Assembly: GCF_023544715.1 (NCBI RefSeq)
Contig: NZ_JAMJEZ010000015.1
Span: 1 to 60,916 of the forward strand
DNA: 60,916 nucleotides
Source of the DNA: Pseudomonas eutrophicaquae
GTDB taxonomy: Bacteria > Pseudomonadota > Gammaproteobacteria > Pseudomonadales > Pseudomonadaceae
Direction of reading: 5' to 3'
Positions 26,119 to 36,836 of this stretch are shown in pieces; the stretch's first letter is position 1; each line of letters opens with the position of its first letter. A program made the translations under genes and the position numbers. The notes beneath the pieces are model-generated. The model saw only the letters and a program-made list of their open reading frames with translations, did no database searches and was not told the DNA's origin.

Positions 26119-28413
26119 TCAGCGACTGATCGGCGCCGGGCTCGCCAGCTTCTCCATCATCAAGGCCTGGGCATTGCGCGGGTTCTGGTTGCCGGTCGGC
26201 TGCAGACGCTGATAGCTGCCATCAGCCTGCAGCACCCAGGCCTGGGTGTTGTCGGTCAGGTAGGCTTCCAGCTCCTTCTTGACCCGGCTGATCAGCTTCT
26301 TGCCCTCCAGCGGGAAGCAGGTCTCCACCCGCTTGTCGAGGTTGCGCTCCATCCAGTCGGCGCTGGCCAGATAGATCTGCTCATCACCGCCGTTGAGGAA
26401 GTAATAGGCACGGGTGTGCTCCAGGAAGCGACCGATGATCGAGCGCACCTGGATATTGTGCGACACCCCGGCAATCCCCGGACGCAGGCAGCACATGCCG
26501 CGCACCACCAGATCGATCTTCACCCCGGCCTGACTGGCCTTGTACAGCGCCTTGATGATCTTGGGGTCGGTCAGCGAGTTCATCTTGGCGATGATATGCG
26601 CAGGCTTGCCCTCACTGGCGAACTGCGCCTCGCGGGCAATCATGTCCAGCAGGGTCTTCTTCAGGGTGAAGGGCGCGTGCAGCAACTTCTTCATCCGCAG
26701 GGTCTTGCCCATGCCGATCAGCTGGTTGAACAGCTTGGACACGTCCTCGCAGAGCACGTCATCGGAGGTCAGCAGGCTGTAGTCGGTGTACAGGCGGGCG
26801 TTGCCGGCGTGGTAGTTGCCGGTGCCAAGGTGCGCGTAGCGCACCAACTCGCCGTTCTCGCGGCGCAGGATCAGCATCATCTTGGCGTGGGTCTTGAAGC
26901 CGACCACGCCGTAGATCACCACCGCCCCGGCCTGCTGCAGACGGCTGGCCAGCGCCAGGTTGGACTCCTCGTCAAAGCGCGCGCGCAGTTCGATCACCGC
27001 GGTGACTTCCTTGCCGCTGCGCGCTGCATCAACCAGCGCATCGACGATTTCCGAGTTGGCGCCCGAGCGGTACAGGGTCTGCTTGATCGCCAGCACGTTG
27101 GGGTCCTTGGCCGCCTGGCGCAGCATATCGACCACCGGGGTGAACGACTCGAACGGGTGCAGCAGCAGCACGTCCTGCTTGCTGAGCACGTTGAACAGCT
27201 TGTCGCTGCTCTGCATGACCTTGGGAATCACCGGGGTCATCGGCGGGTATTGCAGCGCCCGCTGGCTTTCAAGGCCGGTGATCGAGAACAGCCGGGTCAG
27301 GTTGACCGGCCCGTTGACCTGATACAGCTCGGCCTCGGTCAGGCTGAACTGCTTGAGCAGGTAGCTGGTCAGGTGCTCGGGGCAGTTGTCGGCCACTTCC
27401 AGACGCACCGCATCACCAAAGCGCCGCGAGTACAGCTCGCCGCGCAGCGCACGCGCCAGGTCATCCACATCCTCGGCATCCACCGACAGATCAGCGTTGC
27501 GGGTCAGGCGGAACTGATAGCAACCCTTGACGCTCATGCCGTGGAACAGGTCATCGGCGTGGGCGTGGATCATCGAGGAGAGGAACACGAAGTTGTCACC
27601 GGGCCCGCCAACCTCCTCGGGCACACGGATCAGGCGCGGCAGCAGGCGCGGCGCCGGCAGGATCGCCAGGCCCGAATCGCGACCGAAGGCATCGATGCCT
27701 TCCAGTTCTACGATGAAGTTCAGGCTCTTGTTGACCAGCAGCGGGAACGGGTGGGTCGGGTCGAGGCCGATCGGCGTCATGATCGGCGCAATCTCCTCGC
27801 GGAAATACTTGCGCACCCAGTTCTTGATCTTCAGCGTCCAGTTGTGCCGACGAATGAAGCGGATCTGGTGCTGCTCCAGCGCCGGCAGCAGCACCTCGTT
27901 GAGGATGTGGTACTGGCGGGCCACCTGCTCGTGGACCACGCTGGAAATCTGCGCCAGCGCCTGATGGGGCTGCAGGCCGTCGGCGCCGGCCAGCTCGCGG
28001 GCAAAGGCGACCTGCTTTTTCAGCCCGGCGACGCGGATCTCGAAAAATTCATCCAGGTTGCTGGAGAAGATCAGCAGGAACTTCAAGCGCTCCAGCAGCG
28101 GGGCCGATTCATCCAGCGCCTGCTCCAGCACGCGGATGTTGAACTGCAGCTGCGACAGCTCGCGGTGGATGTACAGGCTGCTGTCATCCAGGCTCGGCGG
28201 CGGCACGGGCAGCAGGGCAGCGTCACTGTCGGCCTGCGCAGCGGGTGCCTCGACCGGCGGTTCGACCGCGACCTCAGCACTCGCCAGCGGCAGGGCACCC
28301 TGGGCCTCGGGCAGCGGCGCCTCGGCCGGGGCGGGGTCTGCGCTGACGAGCGTGGCCGGATCGCTGCCGGGCAGGGCGTCGGCGGTGGAAACGGAGGGAA
28401 CTTCGCGATTCAT
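26119..28413 (-). CDS. ppk: Polyphosphate kinase 1
   Basis: PPK1 makes inorganic polyphosphate from ATP. The 764-residue protein has the four PPK domains, with the autophosphorylated-His motif region [18 protein letters not shown] and the second His in [16 protein letters not shown]. The C-terminal domain has [17 protein letters not shown]. The first 75 residues are a low-complexity Ala/Pro/Glu extension before the conserved [12 protein letters not shown]; this makes the protein longer than the roughly 690-residue E. coli enzyme. It starts 17 bases after the hemB stop, so the pair is probably an operon. Confidence 0.97.
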   Translation of the reverse strand: MNREVPSVSTADALPGSDPATLVSADPAPAEAPLPEAQGALPLASAEVAVEPPVEAPAAQADSDAALLPVPPPSLDDSSLYIHRELSQLQFNIRVLEQALDESAPLLERLKFLLIFSSNLDEFFEIRVAGLKKQVAFARELAGADGLQPHQALAQISSVVHEQVARQYHILNEVLLPALEQHQIRFIRRHNWTLKIKNWVRKYFREEIAPIMTPIGLDPTHPFPLLVNKSLNFIVELEGIDAFGRDSGLAILPAPRLLPRLIRVPEEVGGPGDNFVFLSSMIHAHADDLFHGMSVKGCYQFRLTRNADLSVDAEDVDDLARALRGELYSRRFGDAVRLEVADNCPEHLTSYLLKQFSLTEAELYQVNGPVNLTRLFSITGLESQRALQYPPMTPVIPKVMQSSDKLFNVLSKQDVLLLHPFESFTPVVDMLRQAAKDPNVLAIKQTLYRSGANSEIVDALVDAARSGKEVTAVIELRARFDEESNLALASRLQQAGAVVIYGVVGFKTHAKMMLILRRENGELVRYAHLGTGNYHAGNARLYTDYSLLTSDDVLCEDVSKLFNQLIGMGKTLRMKKLLHAPFTLKKTLLDMIAREAQFASEGKPAHIIAKMNSLTDPKIIKALYKASQAGVKIDLVVRGMCCLRPGIAGVSHNIQVRSIIGRFLEHTRAYYFLNGGDEQIYLASADWMERNLDKRVETCFPLEGKKLISRVKKELEAYLTDNTQAWVLQADGSYQRLQPTGNQNPRNAQALMMEKLASPAPISR

Positions 28414-28430
28414 GGGGGCTTCCTGTCGGC

Positions 28431-29483
<1,053 letters not shown>

Positions 29484-29679
29484 CTATGAAGACATTATGA
29501 CCAATTTGCGACAGCTGCTGGCCCGGACCGTTCGTCCCGGCCACGCTGATGCCCGGCCCGCCTACCATAGTCGCCCAGCCGCCGGCGGGCCAGCCGGGCG
29601 TGGCCGCCAGGCAGGCTTGCCGCTAGGATTAGCACCCCTGCCCCGGCCTGACCGGGTTGATCGTCGAGGAGAGTCTGCC

Positions 29680-30333
29680 ATGAGCAAGAAAGTCGCTGTG
29701 ATTCTGTCCGGCTGCGGTGTCTACGATGGCACCGAGATTCACGAGAGCGTGCTCACCCTGCTGCGCCTGAGCCAGCGCAACGCCCAGGTGCAATGCTTTG
29801 CCCCGAACATCGCGCAGCTGCACGTCATCAACCATCTGAGCGGCGCGGAAATGGCCGAAAGCCGCAATGTGCTGGTCGAATCGGCGCGCATTGCCCGCGG
29901 CAATGTGCGTGATGTGCGCGAACTGAACGTCGCGGACTTCGATGCGCTGATCGTCCCCGGTGGCTTTGGCGCGGCGAAGAACCTCTGCGACTTCGCCCTC
30001 AAGGGCAGTGACTGCCGCGTGCAGGCCGATGTGCTGGCCGCCGGACAGGCGTTTGCCCGCGCCGGCAAGCCGATCGGCCTGATCTGCATCGCCCCGGCCC
30101 TGGCCCGCGCCTTCTGCGGCGAGGGCGTGTTCTGCACCATCGGCCAGGATGCCGACACCGCTGCGGCGCTGAACGCGATGGGCGCCAGCCACGTCGAGTG
30201 CGCGGTGGACGACATCGTCGTCGATCCGGCGCACAAGCTGGTGACCACCCCAGCCTACATGCTGGCGCAGAGCATTGCCGAGGCGGCCTGCGGCATCAAT
30301 AAGCTGGTTGATCGCGTGCTGGAGATGGCCTGA
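29680..30333 (+). CDS. elbB: Isoprenoid biosynthesis glyoxalase ElbB
   Basis: This is a DJ-1/PfpI-superfamily protein with weak glyoxalase activity, historically linked to isoprenoid synthesis. The 217-residue product has the nucleophile elbow GLICIAPALARAF with Cys136 and the family N-terminus VAVILSGCGVYDGTEIHE. The start at 29680 has GAGGAG nine bases upstream; the frame reaching 29497 is less likely. It converges on the YaiI-family gene. Confidence 0.93.
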   Translation: MSKKVAVILSGCGVYDGTEIHESVLTLLRLSQRNAQVQCFAPNIAQLHVINHLSGAEMAESRNVLVESARIARGNVRDVRELNVADFDALIVPGGFGAAKNLCDFALKGSDCRVQADVLAAGQAFARAGKPIGLICIAPALARAFCGEGVFCTIGQDADTAAALNAMGASHVECAVDDIVVDPAHKLVTTPAYMLAQSIAEAACGINKLVDRVLEMA

Positions 30334-30340
30334 ACCGCTG

Positions 30341-30372
30341 CTGCGTCTGCCGGAAACACCCGGCAGGCGCAG
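30341..30372. terminator. Strong hairpin between convergent genes
   Basis: CTGCGTCTGCCGG and CCGGCAGGCGCAG pair over 13 positions (one U-G wobble) around a 6-nt loop. It sits between the ends of elbB and the YaiI-family gene. There is no U tract on either strand, so intrinsic termination is uncertain. Confidence 0.4.
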
Positions 30373-30382
30373 CCCTGACTGT

Positions 30383-30838
30383 TCAGGGCCGGCGATTCAG
30401 CGCCGCCAGCAAACGATCCAGCGCATTGGCAAACGCCTGACGATCCTTCTCGCCATAAGGCGCCTGCCCGCCGCCGATCTGTCCCTGCTCACGCAGGTCG
30501 GTGAACAGGTTGCGCACCGCCAGCCGCTCGCCCATGTTGCGCTCATCGAACCCGCGCCCGCGCGGGTCCAGCGCGGCTACGCCCTTTTTTACCAGCCGAT
30601 CGGCCAGCGGCACGTCCGAGCAGATCACCAGATCGCCCGGCTCGGCATGCTCGACCAGATGATCGTCCGCCGCATCCGGGCCGCTGGGCACCACGATCAG
30701 CCGCACACAGGCGAAGTTGGGCCGCGCCACCGGCTGACCGGCCACCAGCACCACCTCGAAGCCGCGCTTCAGGGCGAATTTCACCACCAGATCCCGCGCT
30801 GCCCGCGGGCAGGCGTCGGCATCGATCCATACGCGCAT
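30383..30838 (-). CDS. UPF0178/DUF188 family protein (YaiI/YqxD)
   Basis: This small NYN/PIN-like protein family has no established function. The 151-residue product begins MRVWIDADACPRAARDL, with the conserved acidic DADACP motif. It continues with VICSDVPLADRLVKKG and DPRGRGFDERNMGERLAVRN, as in other members. The acidic residues would fit a metal-dependent nuclease-like site, but that is only inference from the fold. The ATG at 30838 has GGGGA upstream. Confidence 0.92.
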   Translation of the reverse strand: MRVWIDADACPRAARDLVVKFALKRGFEVVLVAGQPVARPNFACVRLIVVPSGPDAADDHLVEHAEPGDLVICSDVPLADRLVKKGVAALDPRGRGFDERNMGERLAVRNLFTDLREQGQIGGGQAPYGEKDRQAFANALDRLLAALNRRP

Positions 30839-30961
30839 CGTTCTATCCCCACTCAGATTCGGCCGGCATGGTAGAGCATATCGCCCCGGCGCCGCAGCCA
30901 CTTGCCTTTGCCGGCGCAGGCGCCAAGACTGGACGCCCCGCCCACTGCTGCGAGATGTGTG

Positions 30962-31735
30962 ATGAGCCTGTACCTGCCCTTTGGCGAACCGGCCGATGTG
31001 CTGATCTGTGGTGCCAGCCGCGGCATCGGTCTGGCCCTGTGCCAGCAATTGCTGGCCCGGGATGATGTGCGTCACGTCTGGGCCGTGGCGCGCCGTGCCA
31101 CCCAGAGTCCGGGCTTGGCGGCGCTGGCCGAGCAGTATGGCGAGCGCTTCAAACGGCGCGATCTGGATGCCTGCGATGAAGAGGCGCTGACCGCTCTGGC
31201 GCTTGAGCGGCAGCAAAGCGGCGCACCGCTGCGGCTGGTGATCAGCACCCTCGGCGTACTGCAACAGGGCGAGGCACGGGCAGAAAAGCACCTCGGCCAG
31301 CTGAATCTGGCCGGCCTGATGACCACCTTCAGCACCAACGCCTTTGCCCCGCTGCTGCTGCTCAAGCACCTGCTGCCGCAGCTGCGTGGCCGCCAGCCCT
31401 GTTGCTTTGCCGCCCTGTCGGCGCGGGTCGGCTCGATCGGCGATAACCGGCTGGGCGGCTGGTACAGCTACCGGGCCAGCAAGGCCGCCCTCAATCAGCT
31501 GCTGCACACCGCCAGCATCGAACTGCGCCGCCTCAACCCGCAGGCCTGCCTGCTGCTGCTACACCCGGGCACCACCGACACCGAGCTGTCGCGCCCTTTC
31601 CAGGCCAACGTGCCCGCTGAGCGGCTGTTCAGCCCTGCCTTTGTCGCCGAGCGCCTGCTGACCGTAATCGCCGCCCGCACCCCGGCCGACAGCGGCAGCT
31701 TCCGTGACTGGAACGATCAGCCGGTGCCGTGGTGA
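30962..31735 (+). CDS. Short-chain dehydrogenase/reductase
   Basis: This is an NAD(P)-dependent oxidoreductase of the classical SDR type. The 257-residue product has the cofactor motif CGASRGIG (residues 16-23), the catalytic Ser in AALSARVGS and the YxxxK pair in WYSYRASKAALNQ. It resembles the C-factor-like SDRs found at this place in pseudomonads; the substrate is unknown. A strong terminator follows 22 bases after the stop. Confidence 0.92.
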   Translation: MSLYLPFGEPADVLICGASRGIGLALCQQLLARDDVRHVWAVARRATQSPGLAALAEQYGERFKRRDLDACDEEALTALALERQQSGAPLRLVISTLGVLQQGEARAEKHLGQLNLAGLMTTFSTNAFAPLLLLKHLLPQLRGRQPCCFAALSARVGSIGDNRLGGWYSYRASKAALNQLLHTASIELRRLNPQACLLLLHPGTTDTELSRPFQANVPAERLFSPAFVAERLLTVIAARTPADSGSFRDWNDQPVPW

Positions 31736-31753
31736 ACACGCCTCATCCCATGC

Positions 31754-31783
31754 AAAAGGGCGACCCGTGGGTCGCCCTTTTTT
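31754..31783 (+). terminator. Terminator between the SDR and TerC-family genes
   Basis: AAAA-GGGCGACC and GGTCGCCC-TTTTTT form an 8-bp stem with a 4-nt loop and a six-T tract on the plus strand. Four T on the minus strand allow it to serve the convergent TerC-family gene too. Confidence 0.92.
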
Positions 31784-31800
31784 GTACAGAACCGCCAGAC

Positions 31801-32559
31801 TCAGCCCGGCAGATCCTTGTTGAGCTTGAGCGGATCGGCCAGTTTGCGGCGCATCGCCGTGCGCACCCGGATATTCACCGCCTCGACCGCCAGCGAGAAG
31901 GCCATGGCGAAGTAGACGTAACCCTTGGGCACATGCACCTCGAAGGCCTCGGCCACCAGCAGGGTGCCGACCACCACCAGGAACGACAGGGCGAGGATCT
32001 TCAGCGACGGATGCTTCTCGATGAAGTCACTGATGGTGCCGGCCGAGGCCATCATCACCAGCACGGCAATGATGATCGCCGCGACCATCACCGGCACATG
32101 CTCGACCAGCCCCACCGCGGTAATCACCGAATCCAGCGAGAAGACGATATCGATCACCGCAATCTGCAGGATGATGGCCATGAAGCCGGCTTTGGCCGCG
32201 CTGCCGCCCTCGGCCACCTCGGCCTCGCCCTCGACGCTGTGCCAGATCTCCATGGTGCTCTTGAACAGCAGGAACAGGCCGCCGAAGAACAGGATCAGAT
32301 CACGCCCGGAAATGCCCTGGCCGAACACGCTGAACAGATCCGCCGTCAGGCGCATGACCCAGGCAATCGACAGCAGCAGCAGGATGCGGGTACCCATCGC
32401 CAGCGCCAGACCAAAGAAGCGGGCCCGCGGCTGCTGCTCCTTGGGCAGGCGCCCGACGAGGATCGAGATGAAGATGATGTTATCGATGCCGAGGACAATT
32501 TCCAGGGCAGTCAGGGTGAAGAATGCCACCCAGATTTCCGGGCTGGTCAACCATTCCAT
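31801..32559 (-). CDS. TerC-family integral membrane protein
   Basis: TerC-family proteins are membrane proteins implicated in metal (often manganese) export and in tellurite resistance. The 252-residue product has about seven hydrophobic segments and the two conserved acidic membrane motifs EIVLGIDNIIFIS and VIDIVFSLDSVITAVG. The C-terminal half matches the YkoY/YgdQ-type members. It starts 6 bases after the stop of the MscS-family gene, so it probably belongs to that transcript. The transported ion is not evident. Confidence 0.93.
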   Translation of the reverse strand: MEWLTSPEIWVAFFTLTALEIVLGIDNIIFISILVGRLPKEQQPRARFFGLALAMGTRILLLLSIAWVMRLTADLFSVFGQGISGRDLILFFGGLFLLFKSTMEIWHSVEGEAEVAEGGSAAKAGFMAIILQIAVIDIVFSLDSVITAVGLVEHVPVMVAAIIIAVLVMMASAGTISDFIEKHPSLKILALSFLVVVGTLLVAEAFEVHVPKGYVYFAMAFSLAVEAVNIRVRTAMRRKLADPLKLNKDLPG

Positions 32560-32565
32560 GAGGGA

Positions 32566-33159
32566 TCAGGTCTCTTGAGATTTACGGGGAAGTACGGTGA
32601 CGGACAGCGCGTCGGTGCCGCGCCAGCGGCGCACGACTTTCTGAAAGAACAGGCTGTTGGGGATTTGCAGCAGTGCGCCGCTGGCGAGTTCGCCCTCCTC
32701 TTCAAGGGTGGTGTAAAGCAAGTTGATGGCCACGACCCGGCCCTTGGCGCCGGGCTTGTCGAAACCGTCCATCACCTCGACCCGATCGCCTAGGCGAAAC
32801 GGCCCGACGGTGAAGATCAGCACCGCACAGAACAGGTTGGAGAGCACGCTCCAGATCGCGAAAAAGGCCACGGCAGCAACGGCGACAAAGCCGGAGAACG
32901 CCGCCCACAGCACCCCGGCCGAAACGCCCAGATGCTCCAGCGCCAGCAGCAGCGCACTGCCCATGATCAGCCAGCGCAGCGCCCCGCGCAGCGGCAACAG
33001 CAGCTCGCCTGGCAGCTGATAGCGCGTGGCGATGCGGGTCAGGCCGCGCGCCACCAGACGCTGCAGGACAAAGGCCACCAGCAGGATCAGCAGCACCCGC
33101 GTACCCAGCAGCAGGGTCTCGCTCCATTCGCCCAGCCACTGGGCCAGCCAGCCTTTCAT
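32566..33159 (-). CDS. Small MscS-family mechanosensitive channel protein
   Basis: The 197-residue product has about three hydrophobic segments and the MscS beta-domain signature (FAIWSVLSNLFCAVLIF, then GPFRLGDRVEV and GRVVAINLLYTTL). MscS-type channels open under membrane tension to release solutes. It is shorter than E. coli MscS (286 residues) because the C-terminal alpha/beta cage is mostly missing. The ATG overlaps the stop of the upstream ABC-F gene by four bases (ATGA), showing translational coupling. Confidence 0.9.
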   Translation of the reverse strand: MKGWLAQWLGEWSETLLLGTRVLLILLVAFVLQRLVARGLTRIATRYQLPGELLLPLRGALRWLIMGSALLLALEHLGVSAGVLWAAFSGFVAVAAVAFFAIWSVLSNLFCAVLIFTVGPFRLGDRVEVMDGFDKPGAKGRVVAINLLYTTLEEEGELASGALLQIPNSLFFQKVVRRWRGTDALSVTVLPRKSQET

Positions 33160-35072
33160 GCCGCACCGCCCAGCTCGGCCTCCAGCGCCTCGAGCTCTTC
33201 GAGGGCCAGCAGCCAAGCCTCTTCCAGCTCGGCCTCGCGGGCCTTGAGCTGGGCCTGTTCGGCGAGCAGCGCGCGCAGCTCGTCCTTGCGCGCCGCCTCG
33301 TAGAGCGCGCTGTCGCCAAGGCGGGTTTCCAGTGCGGCGAGTTTTTCGTGTACGCCGCTGAGGTCTTTTTCCAGCTTGTCAGCAGCCTTCTTGCGCGGGG
33401 CCAGTTGCTGGCGCAAAGCCGCCGCGGCCTGACGCTGAGCGCGCTTGTCGGTCTTATCGCCGCGCTCGGCGCTGTCGCTACTGCTTGGCGGCTGCTGACG
33501 GGCGCGGTAGTCGATCAGCCAGCGGCCGTAGTCATCCAGATCGCCGTCAAAGGCCTGCACGCGGCCATCGGCGACCAGCAGGAACTCATCGGTGGTGCTC
33601 TTCAGCAGTTGGCGATCGTGGGAGACCACCAGCACCGCGCCGTGGAACTCCTGCAGGGCCAGGGTCAACGCCAGGCGCATCTCAAGGTCAAGGTGGTTGG
33701 TCGGCTCATCCAGCAGCAGCAGGTTGGGCTTCTGCCAGGCGATCAACGCCAGGGCCAGACGGGCTTTCTCGCCACCAGAGAAGTTGAGCACCGGCTCGTC
33801 GCAGCGATTGCCACGAAAATCGAAACCACCGAGGAAATCCCGCAGGGTCTGCTCGCGCTCGGCCGGGGCGATGCGCGCAAGGTGCAGCAGCGGGCTGGCC
33901 TTGGGATCGAGCGAGTCGAGCTGATGCTGGGCGAAGTAGCCGACCGCCAGATTCTCGCCGCGGGTCAGGCGGCCACCGAGCGGTTCGAGCTCGCCGGAGA
34001 GGGTCTTGATCAGGGTCGATTTGCCGGCGCCGTTGGGGCCGAGCAGGCCGATCCGCGCACCGGGCACCAGCTGCAGCTTGACCTTCTCCAGCACCGCCCG
34101 CTCGCCGTAGCCAAGGCGCCCTTCACTGAGATCCAGCAGCGGGCTGGAGACCTTGTCGGCCTCGCGGAACACGAAATCAAACGGCGAGTCGATGTGCGCC
34201 GGCGCCAGCTCCTCGAGGCGCTCCAGCGCCTTGATCCGGCTCTGCGCCTGACGGGCCTTGCTGGCCTTGGCCTTGAAGCGGCGGATGAAGTCTTCCATGT
34301 GCGCGCGCTGCGCCTGCTGCTTCTCGAAGGCCTGCTGCTGCTGGGCCAGCCGCTCAGCGCGGGCGCGCTCGAAGGCCGAGTAGCCGCCGCGGTACAGGGT
34401 CAGGGTCTGCTGCTCGAGATGCACCACGTGATCGACCACCGCATCGAGAAAATCGCGGTCGTGGGAGATCAGCAGCAGGGTGCCGGGGTAGCCCTTCAGC
34501 CACTCCTCCAGCCAGAGGATCGCGTCAAGATCAAGGTGGTTGGTCGGCTCATCGAGCAGCAGCAGCTCGGAGGGGCACATCAGCGCCTGGGCGAGGTTCA
34601 GGCGCATCCGCCAGCCGCCGGAGAAGTCGCCGACCGCGCGTTCCATCTGCGTGGCATCAAAGCCGAGGCCGGCGAGCAGCTTGCGCGCCCGCGCATCGGC
34701 GCTGTAGCCGTCGGCGTTGTCCAGCTCGGTGTGCAGGGCGGCGATCGCGCTGCCATCGTGGGCGACTTCGGCGGCGGTCAACGCGCGCTGGATGCGCCGC
34801 AGGTTGGCGTCGCCATCCAGCACATAGTCCACCGCGCGGCGCTCGAGGGTATCGACCTCCTGACGCATGTGGGCGATGCGCCAGTCAGCGGGCAGCTGGC
34901 AGTCGCCGGCATCGGCGTGCAGCTCACCGCGCAGCAGGGCAAACAGCGACGACTTGCCGGCGCCATTGGCACCGATCAGGCCGACATGCTGGCCGGCGTG
35001 CAGGGTCAGGTCGGCGTGTTCAAGCAGGCGCTGCGGGCCGCGCTGCAAGGTAAGATTGACGATTCGGATCAT
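33156..35072 (-). CDS. ABC-F family ATPase (YheS type)
   Basis: ABC-F proteins are soluble twin-ATPase factors that act on the ribosome. The 638-residue product has two complete ABC domains: Walker A GANGAGKSS and GPNGAGKST, signature motifs VGDFSGGWRMRL and NFSGGEKARL, and Walker B LLLLDEPTNHLDL twice. A linker with the ribosome-contacting arm lies between them, and a C-terminal coiled coil ends the protein (residues about 535-638). The start at 35072 gives MIRIVNLTLQRG; the longer frame to 35138 is unlikely. Confidence 0.95.
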   Translation of the reverse strand: MIRIVNLTLQRGPQRLLEHADLTLHAGQHVGLIGANGAGKSSLFALLRGELHADAGDCQLPADWRIAHMRQEVDTLERRAVDYVLDGDANLRRIQRALTAAEVAHDGSAIAALHTELDNADGYSADARARKLLAGLGFDATQMERAVGDFSGGWRMRLNLAQALMCPSELLLLDEPTNHLDLDAILWLEEWLKGYPGTLLLISHDRDFLDAVVDHVVHLEQQTLTLYRGGYSAFERARAERLAQQQQAFEKQQAQRAHMEDFIRRFKAKASKARQAQSRIKALERLEELAPAHIDSPFDFVFREADKVSSPLLDLSEGRLGYGERAVLEKVKLQLVPGARIGLLGPNGAGKSTLIKTLSGELEPLGGRLTRGENLAVGYFAQHQLDSLDPKASPLLHLARIAPAEREQTLRDFLGGFDFRGNRCDEPVLNFSGGEKARLALALIAWQKPNLLLLDEPTNHLDLEMRLALTLALQEFHGAVLVVSHDRQLLKSTTDEFLLVADGRVQAFDGDLDDYGRWLIDYRARQQPPSSSDSAERGDKTDKRAQRQAAAALRQQLAPRKKAADKLEKDLSGVHEKLAALETRLGDSALYEAARKDELRALLAEQAQLKAREAELEEAWLLALEELEALEAELGGAA

Positions 35073-35136
35073 GGTCACACACGGGCATTCGGCAAACGCG
35101 CAGTCTAGCAGTTCGCCTTTCGCCCCCGGAGGCATC

Positions 35137-35607
35137 ATGCAGCAGGAACTGTGGGATTTTGCCGCCGCGCTCTACGCCCGCCCGGCGCTGGCGCAGCACT
35201 GCCTCACGGCACAGGATGAGTACGGGGCGGATGTCTGCCTGCTGCTGACGGCGCTGTGGCTTGAACAGCGCGGCCAGCCGCTGGATCGCGCCCTCGCCGC
35301 CCGGCTCCAGCAGGTGGCCGGTGACTGGCAGCAAGCGGTCTGCACGCCGCTGCGCACCCTGCGCCGCGCCTGGAAGGCCGCCGCCGCCACCGATGCCGCG
35401 CTGGCCGGTCTGCGCCAGCAGCTCGCCAGTCTGGAGCTGGACGCCGAGCGCTGCCTGCTGGCGCGCCTGCAGCAGTGCATCGACGCCTGGCCCCGCACCT
35501 CAACGCCCGACGCGCTCACCGGCGACTGGCTGGGTGCACTGCTGCCAGCGCCGGCAGCCGCCGGGCTGGCCGCCGCGCTGCGCGAGCAGGCCCGCCCTCA
35601 GGCCTGA
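35137..35607 (+). CDS. TIGR02444 family protein
   Basis: This 156-residue protein begins MQQELWDFAAALYARPALA and contains LLLTALWLEQRGQPLD and RTLRRAWK, matching the small Pseudomonas family TIGR02444. Its function is unknown. It is helical and Leu/Ala-rich with no membrane segment. The ATG at 35137 has a near-perfect GGAGG spaced four bases upstream. Its 3' end overlaps that of the convergent algP-like gene by ten bases. Confidence 0.85.
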   Translation: MQQELWDFAAALYARPALAQHCLTAQDEYGADVCLLLTALWLEQRGQPLDRALAARLQQVAGDWQQAVCTPLRTLRRAWKAAAATDAALAGLRQQLASLELDAERCLLARLQQCIDAWPRTSTPDALTGDWLGALLPAPAAAGLAAALREQARPQA

Positions 35608-36191
35608 GGGGGCTTGGCTTTGCGCGGCCGCCCGCGCCGCGGCGCCGTCGCCGCTTCGGGCTCGGCTGCGGTGTGCACCGCCTGCGGGAGCGCGCCACGG
35701 CTGCCGGTGGCGGATGCCGCATGCGGTGCCGGCGGCGCTACGGCAGCCGGCGACTCGCCCTGCCCGGCGCTGCAGGCCGCGCGGCTCAGGGCGCGATGGG
35801 TAAGCCTTGAGGCGGCGGCCTGCGCGATCTTGCCGATCCCCTGGGCCAGCTCGAGGCTCTCGCGAACATCAAGACGCAGCTGCTGCAGGTACTCGAGCAA
35901 CTCGGCATGCCGGGATTCGAGGGTCGCCAGCAGCTCGTCCAGTTCGGTGATCCGCGCCCGGTACTTGGCCTGACGCCCGGCCTTGCCAGCGTGGACCGCA
36001 TCACTGAGCCGGGTGTTGGCCTTGTAGAGCCGCTCCTGGGTTCTGGCACGCTGGCGCTCCAGCTTGGCCAGCAGCTGCTCGGTATTCTCCAGAGCCTCGG
36101 CACAGGCCTGATCGAAGTGCTCCAGCAGATTGCCGGCGAGCTGCTGCAGCAGCTGCAGCGGGGTGGTGAGCGGAGCTTGCGGATGTGACAT
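35598..36191 (-). CDS. algP: AlgP-like protein without the KPAA repeat tail
   Basis: The 197-residue product matches the N-terminal domain of Pseudomonas AlgP (TTPLQLLQQLAGNLLEH, LLAKLERQRARTQERLYKA, LDVRESLELAQGIGKI), a helical phasin-like region. P. aeruginosa AlgP continues with a long histone-H1-like Lys-Pro-Ala-Ala tail. Here the tail is short and Ala-rich, and ends in one AT-hook-like motif RRGRPRK. DNA binding, if any, would rest on that motif. The gene sits next to algQ as in other pseudomonads. The ATG has GAGGAGG upstream. Confidence 0.85.
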   Translation of the reverse strand: MSHPQAPLTTPLQLLQQLAGNLLEHFDQACAEALENTEQLLAKLERQRARTQERLYKANTRLSDAVHAGKAGRQAKYRARITELDELLATLESRHAELLEYLQQLRLDVRESLELAQGIGKIAQAAASRLTHRALSRAACSAGQGESPAAVAPPAPHAASATGSRGALPQAVHTAAEPEAATAPRRGRPRKAKPPQA

Positions 36192-36256
36192 GGGCGCCTC
36201 CTCGGGATGGAATCAATCCACCCTCAGCCTAGACGCCCGCCACGACTCCCACCAGC

Positions 36257-36715
36257 TCAGGCGCGCTGCTGGGCGCTGTGCGCGGTATGCAGCACCTCGA
36301 TCAGGCAATCTTCCAGCTCGAAGCGCTCCTCAAGCTGGCGGCCCAGCGGCTGCAGCACGCTACCCAGTCCCAGGTTGTCGCGCAGATCGCCATTGTCGCA
36401 GCGGTCGTTGAAGTCGAGGGCTGCATCCGTGCTGGCCTGCAGACGCGGGTAGAGCTGCTCGGCCAGCTCCAGGGCGCGCTGATCCCCAAAGGCGCGCGCT
36501 TCATCGAGCAGCTGGCCGTAGATTTCAAAGTGCCCGGCTGACACATAATCCAGCAGACGACTGCAGAAGCCTTCCAGCTCGCCGGCACCCTGCTGCGGAC
36601 GCTGACACAGCGCCTGATAGGCCTCGATCAGGTGCTGACGCTCCTGCAACCAGCGATCCAGCAGACGGTGTACGCCGCCCCAGCGCTCCTGAGCGTCCCG
36701 GCAATCTTCGAGCAT
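36257..36715 (-). CDS. algQ: Anti-sigma-70 factor AlgQ (Rsd family)
   Basis: Rsd/AlgQ binds the sigma-70 factor and shifts polymerase toward alternative sigma factors; in P. aeruginosa AlgQ influences alginate and siderophore production. The 152-residue product has the family segments [34 protein letters not shown] and [11 protein letters not shown]. The start at 36715 has AAGGGGAAGG upstream and gives the normal N-terminus [14 protein letters not shown]. Confidence 0.95.
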   Translation of the reverse strand: MLEDCRDAQERWGGVHRLLDRWLQERQHLIEAYQALCQRPQQGAGELEGFCSRLLDYVSAGHFEIYGQLLDEARAFGDQRALELAEQLYPRLQASTDAALDFNDRCDNGDLRDNLGLGSVLQPLGRQLEERFELEDCLIEVLHTAHSAQQRA

Positions 36716-36836
36716 GACCTTCCCCTTGAATGAATCCACGGTGCGTGGCAATCGACGACCGGGGATCGGCAGATCTCCGGCCCGGCTTTTCTCCAGACTA
36801 TGCCGAGTCCCCGGTGCCAGCAAGCCGCCTTGCGGC

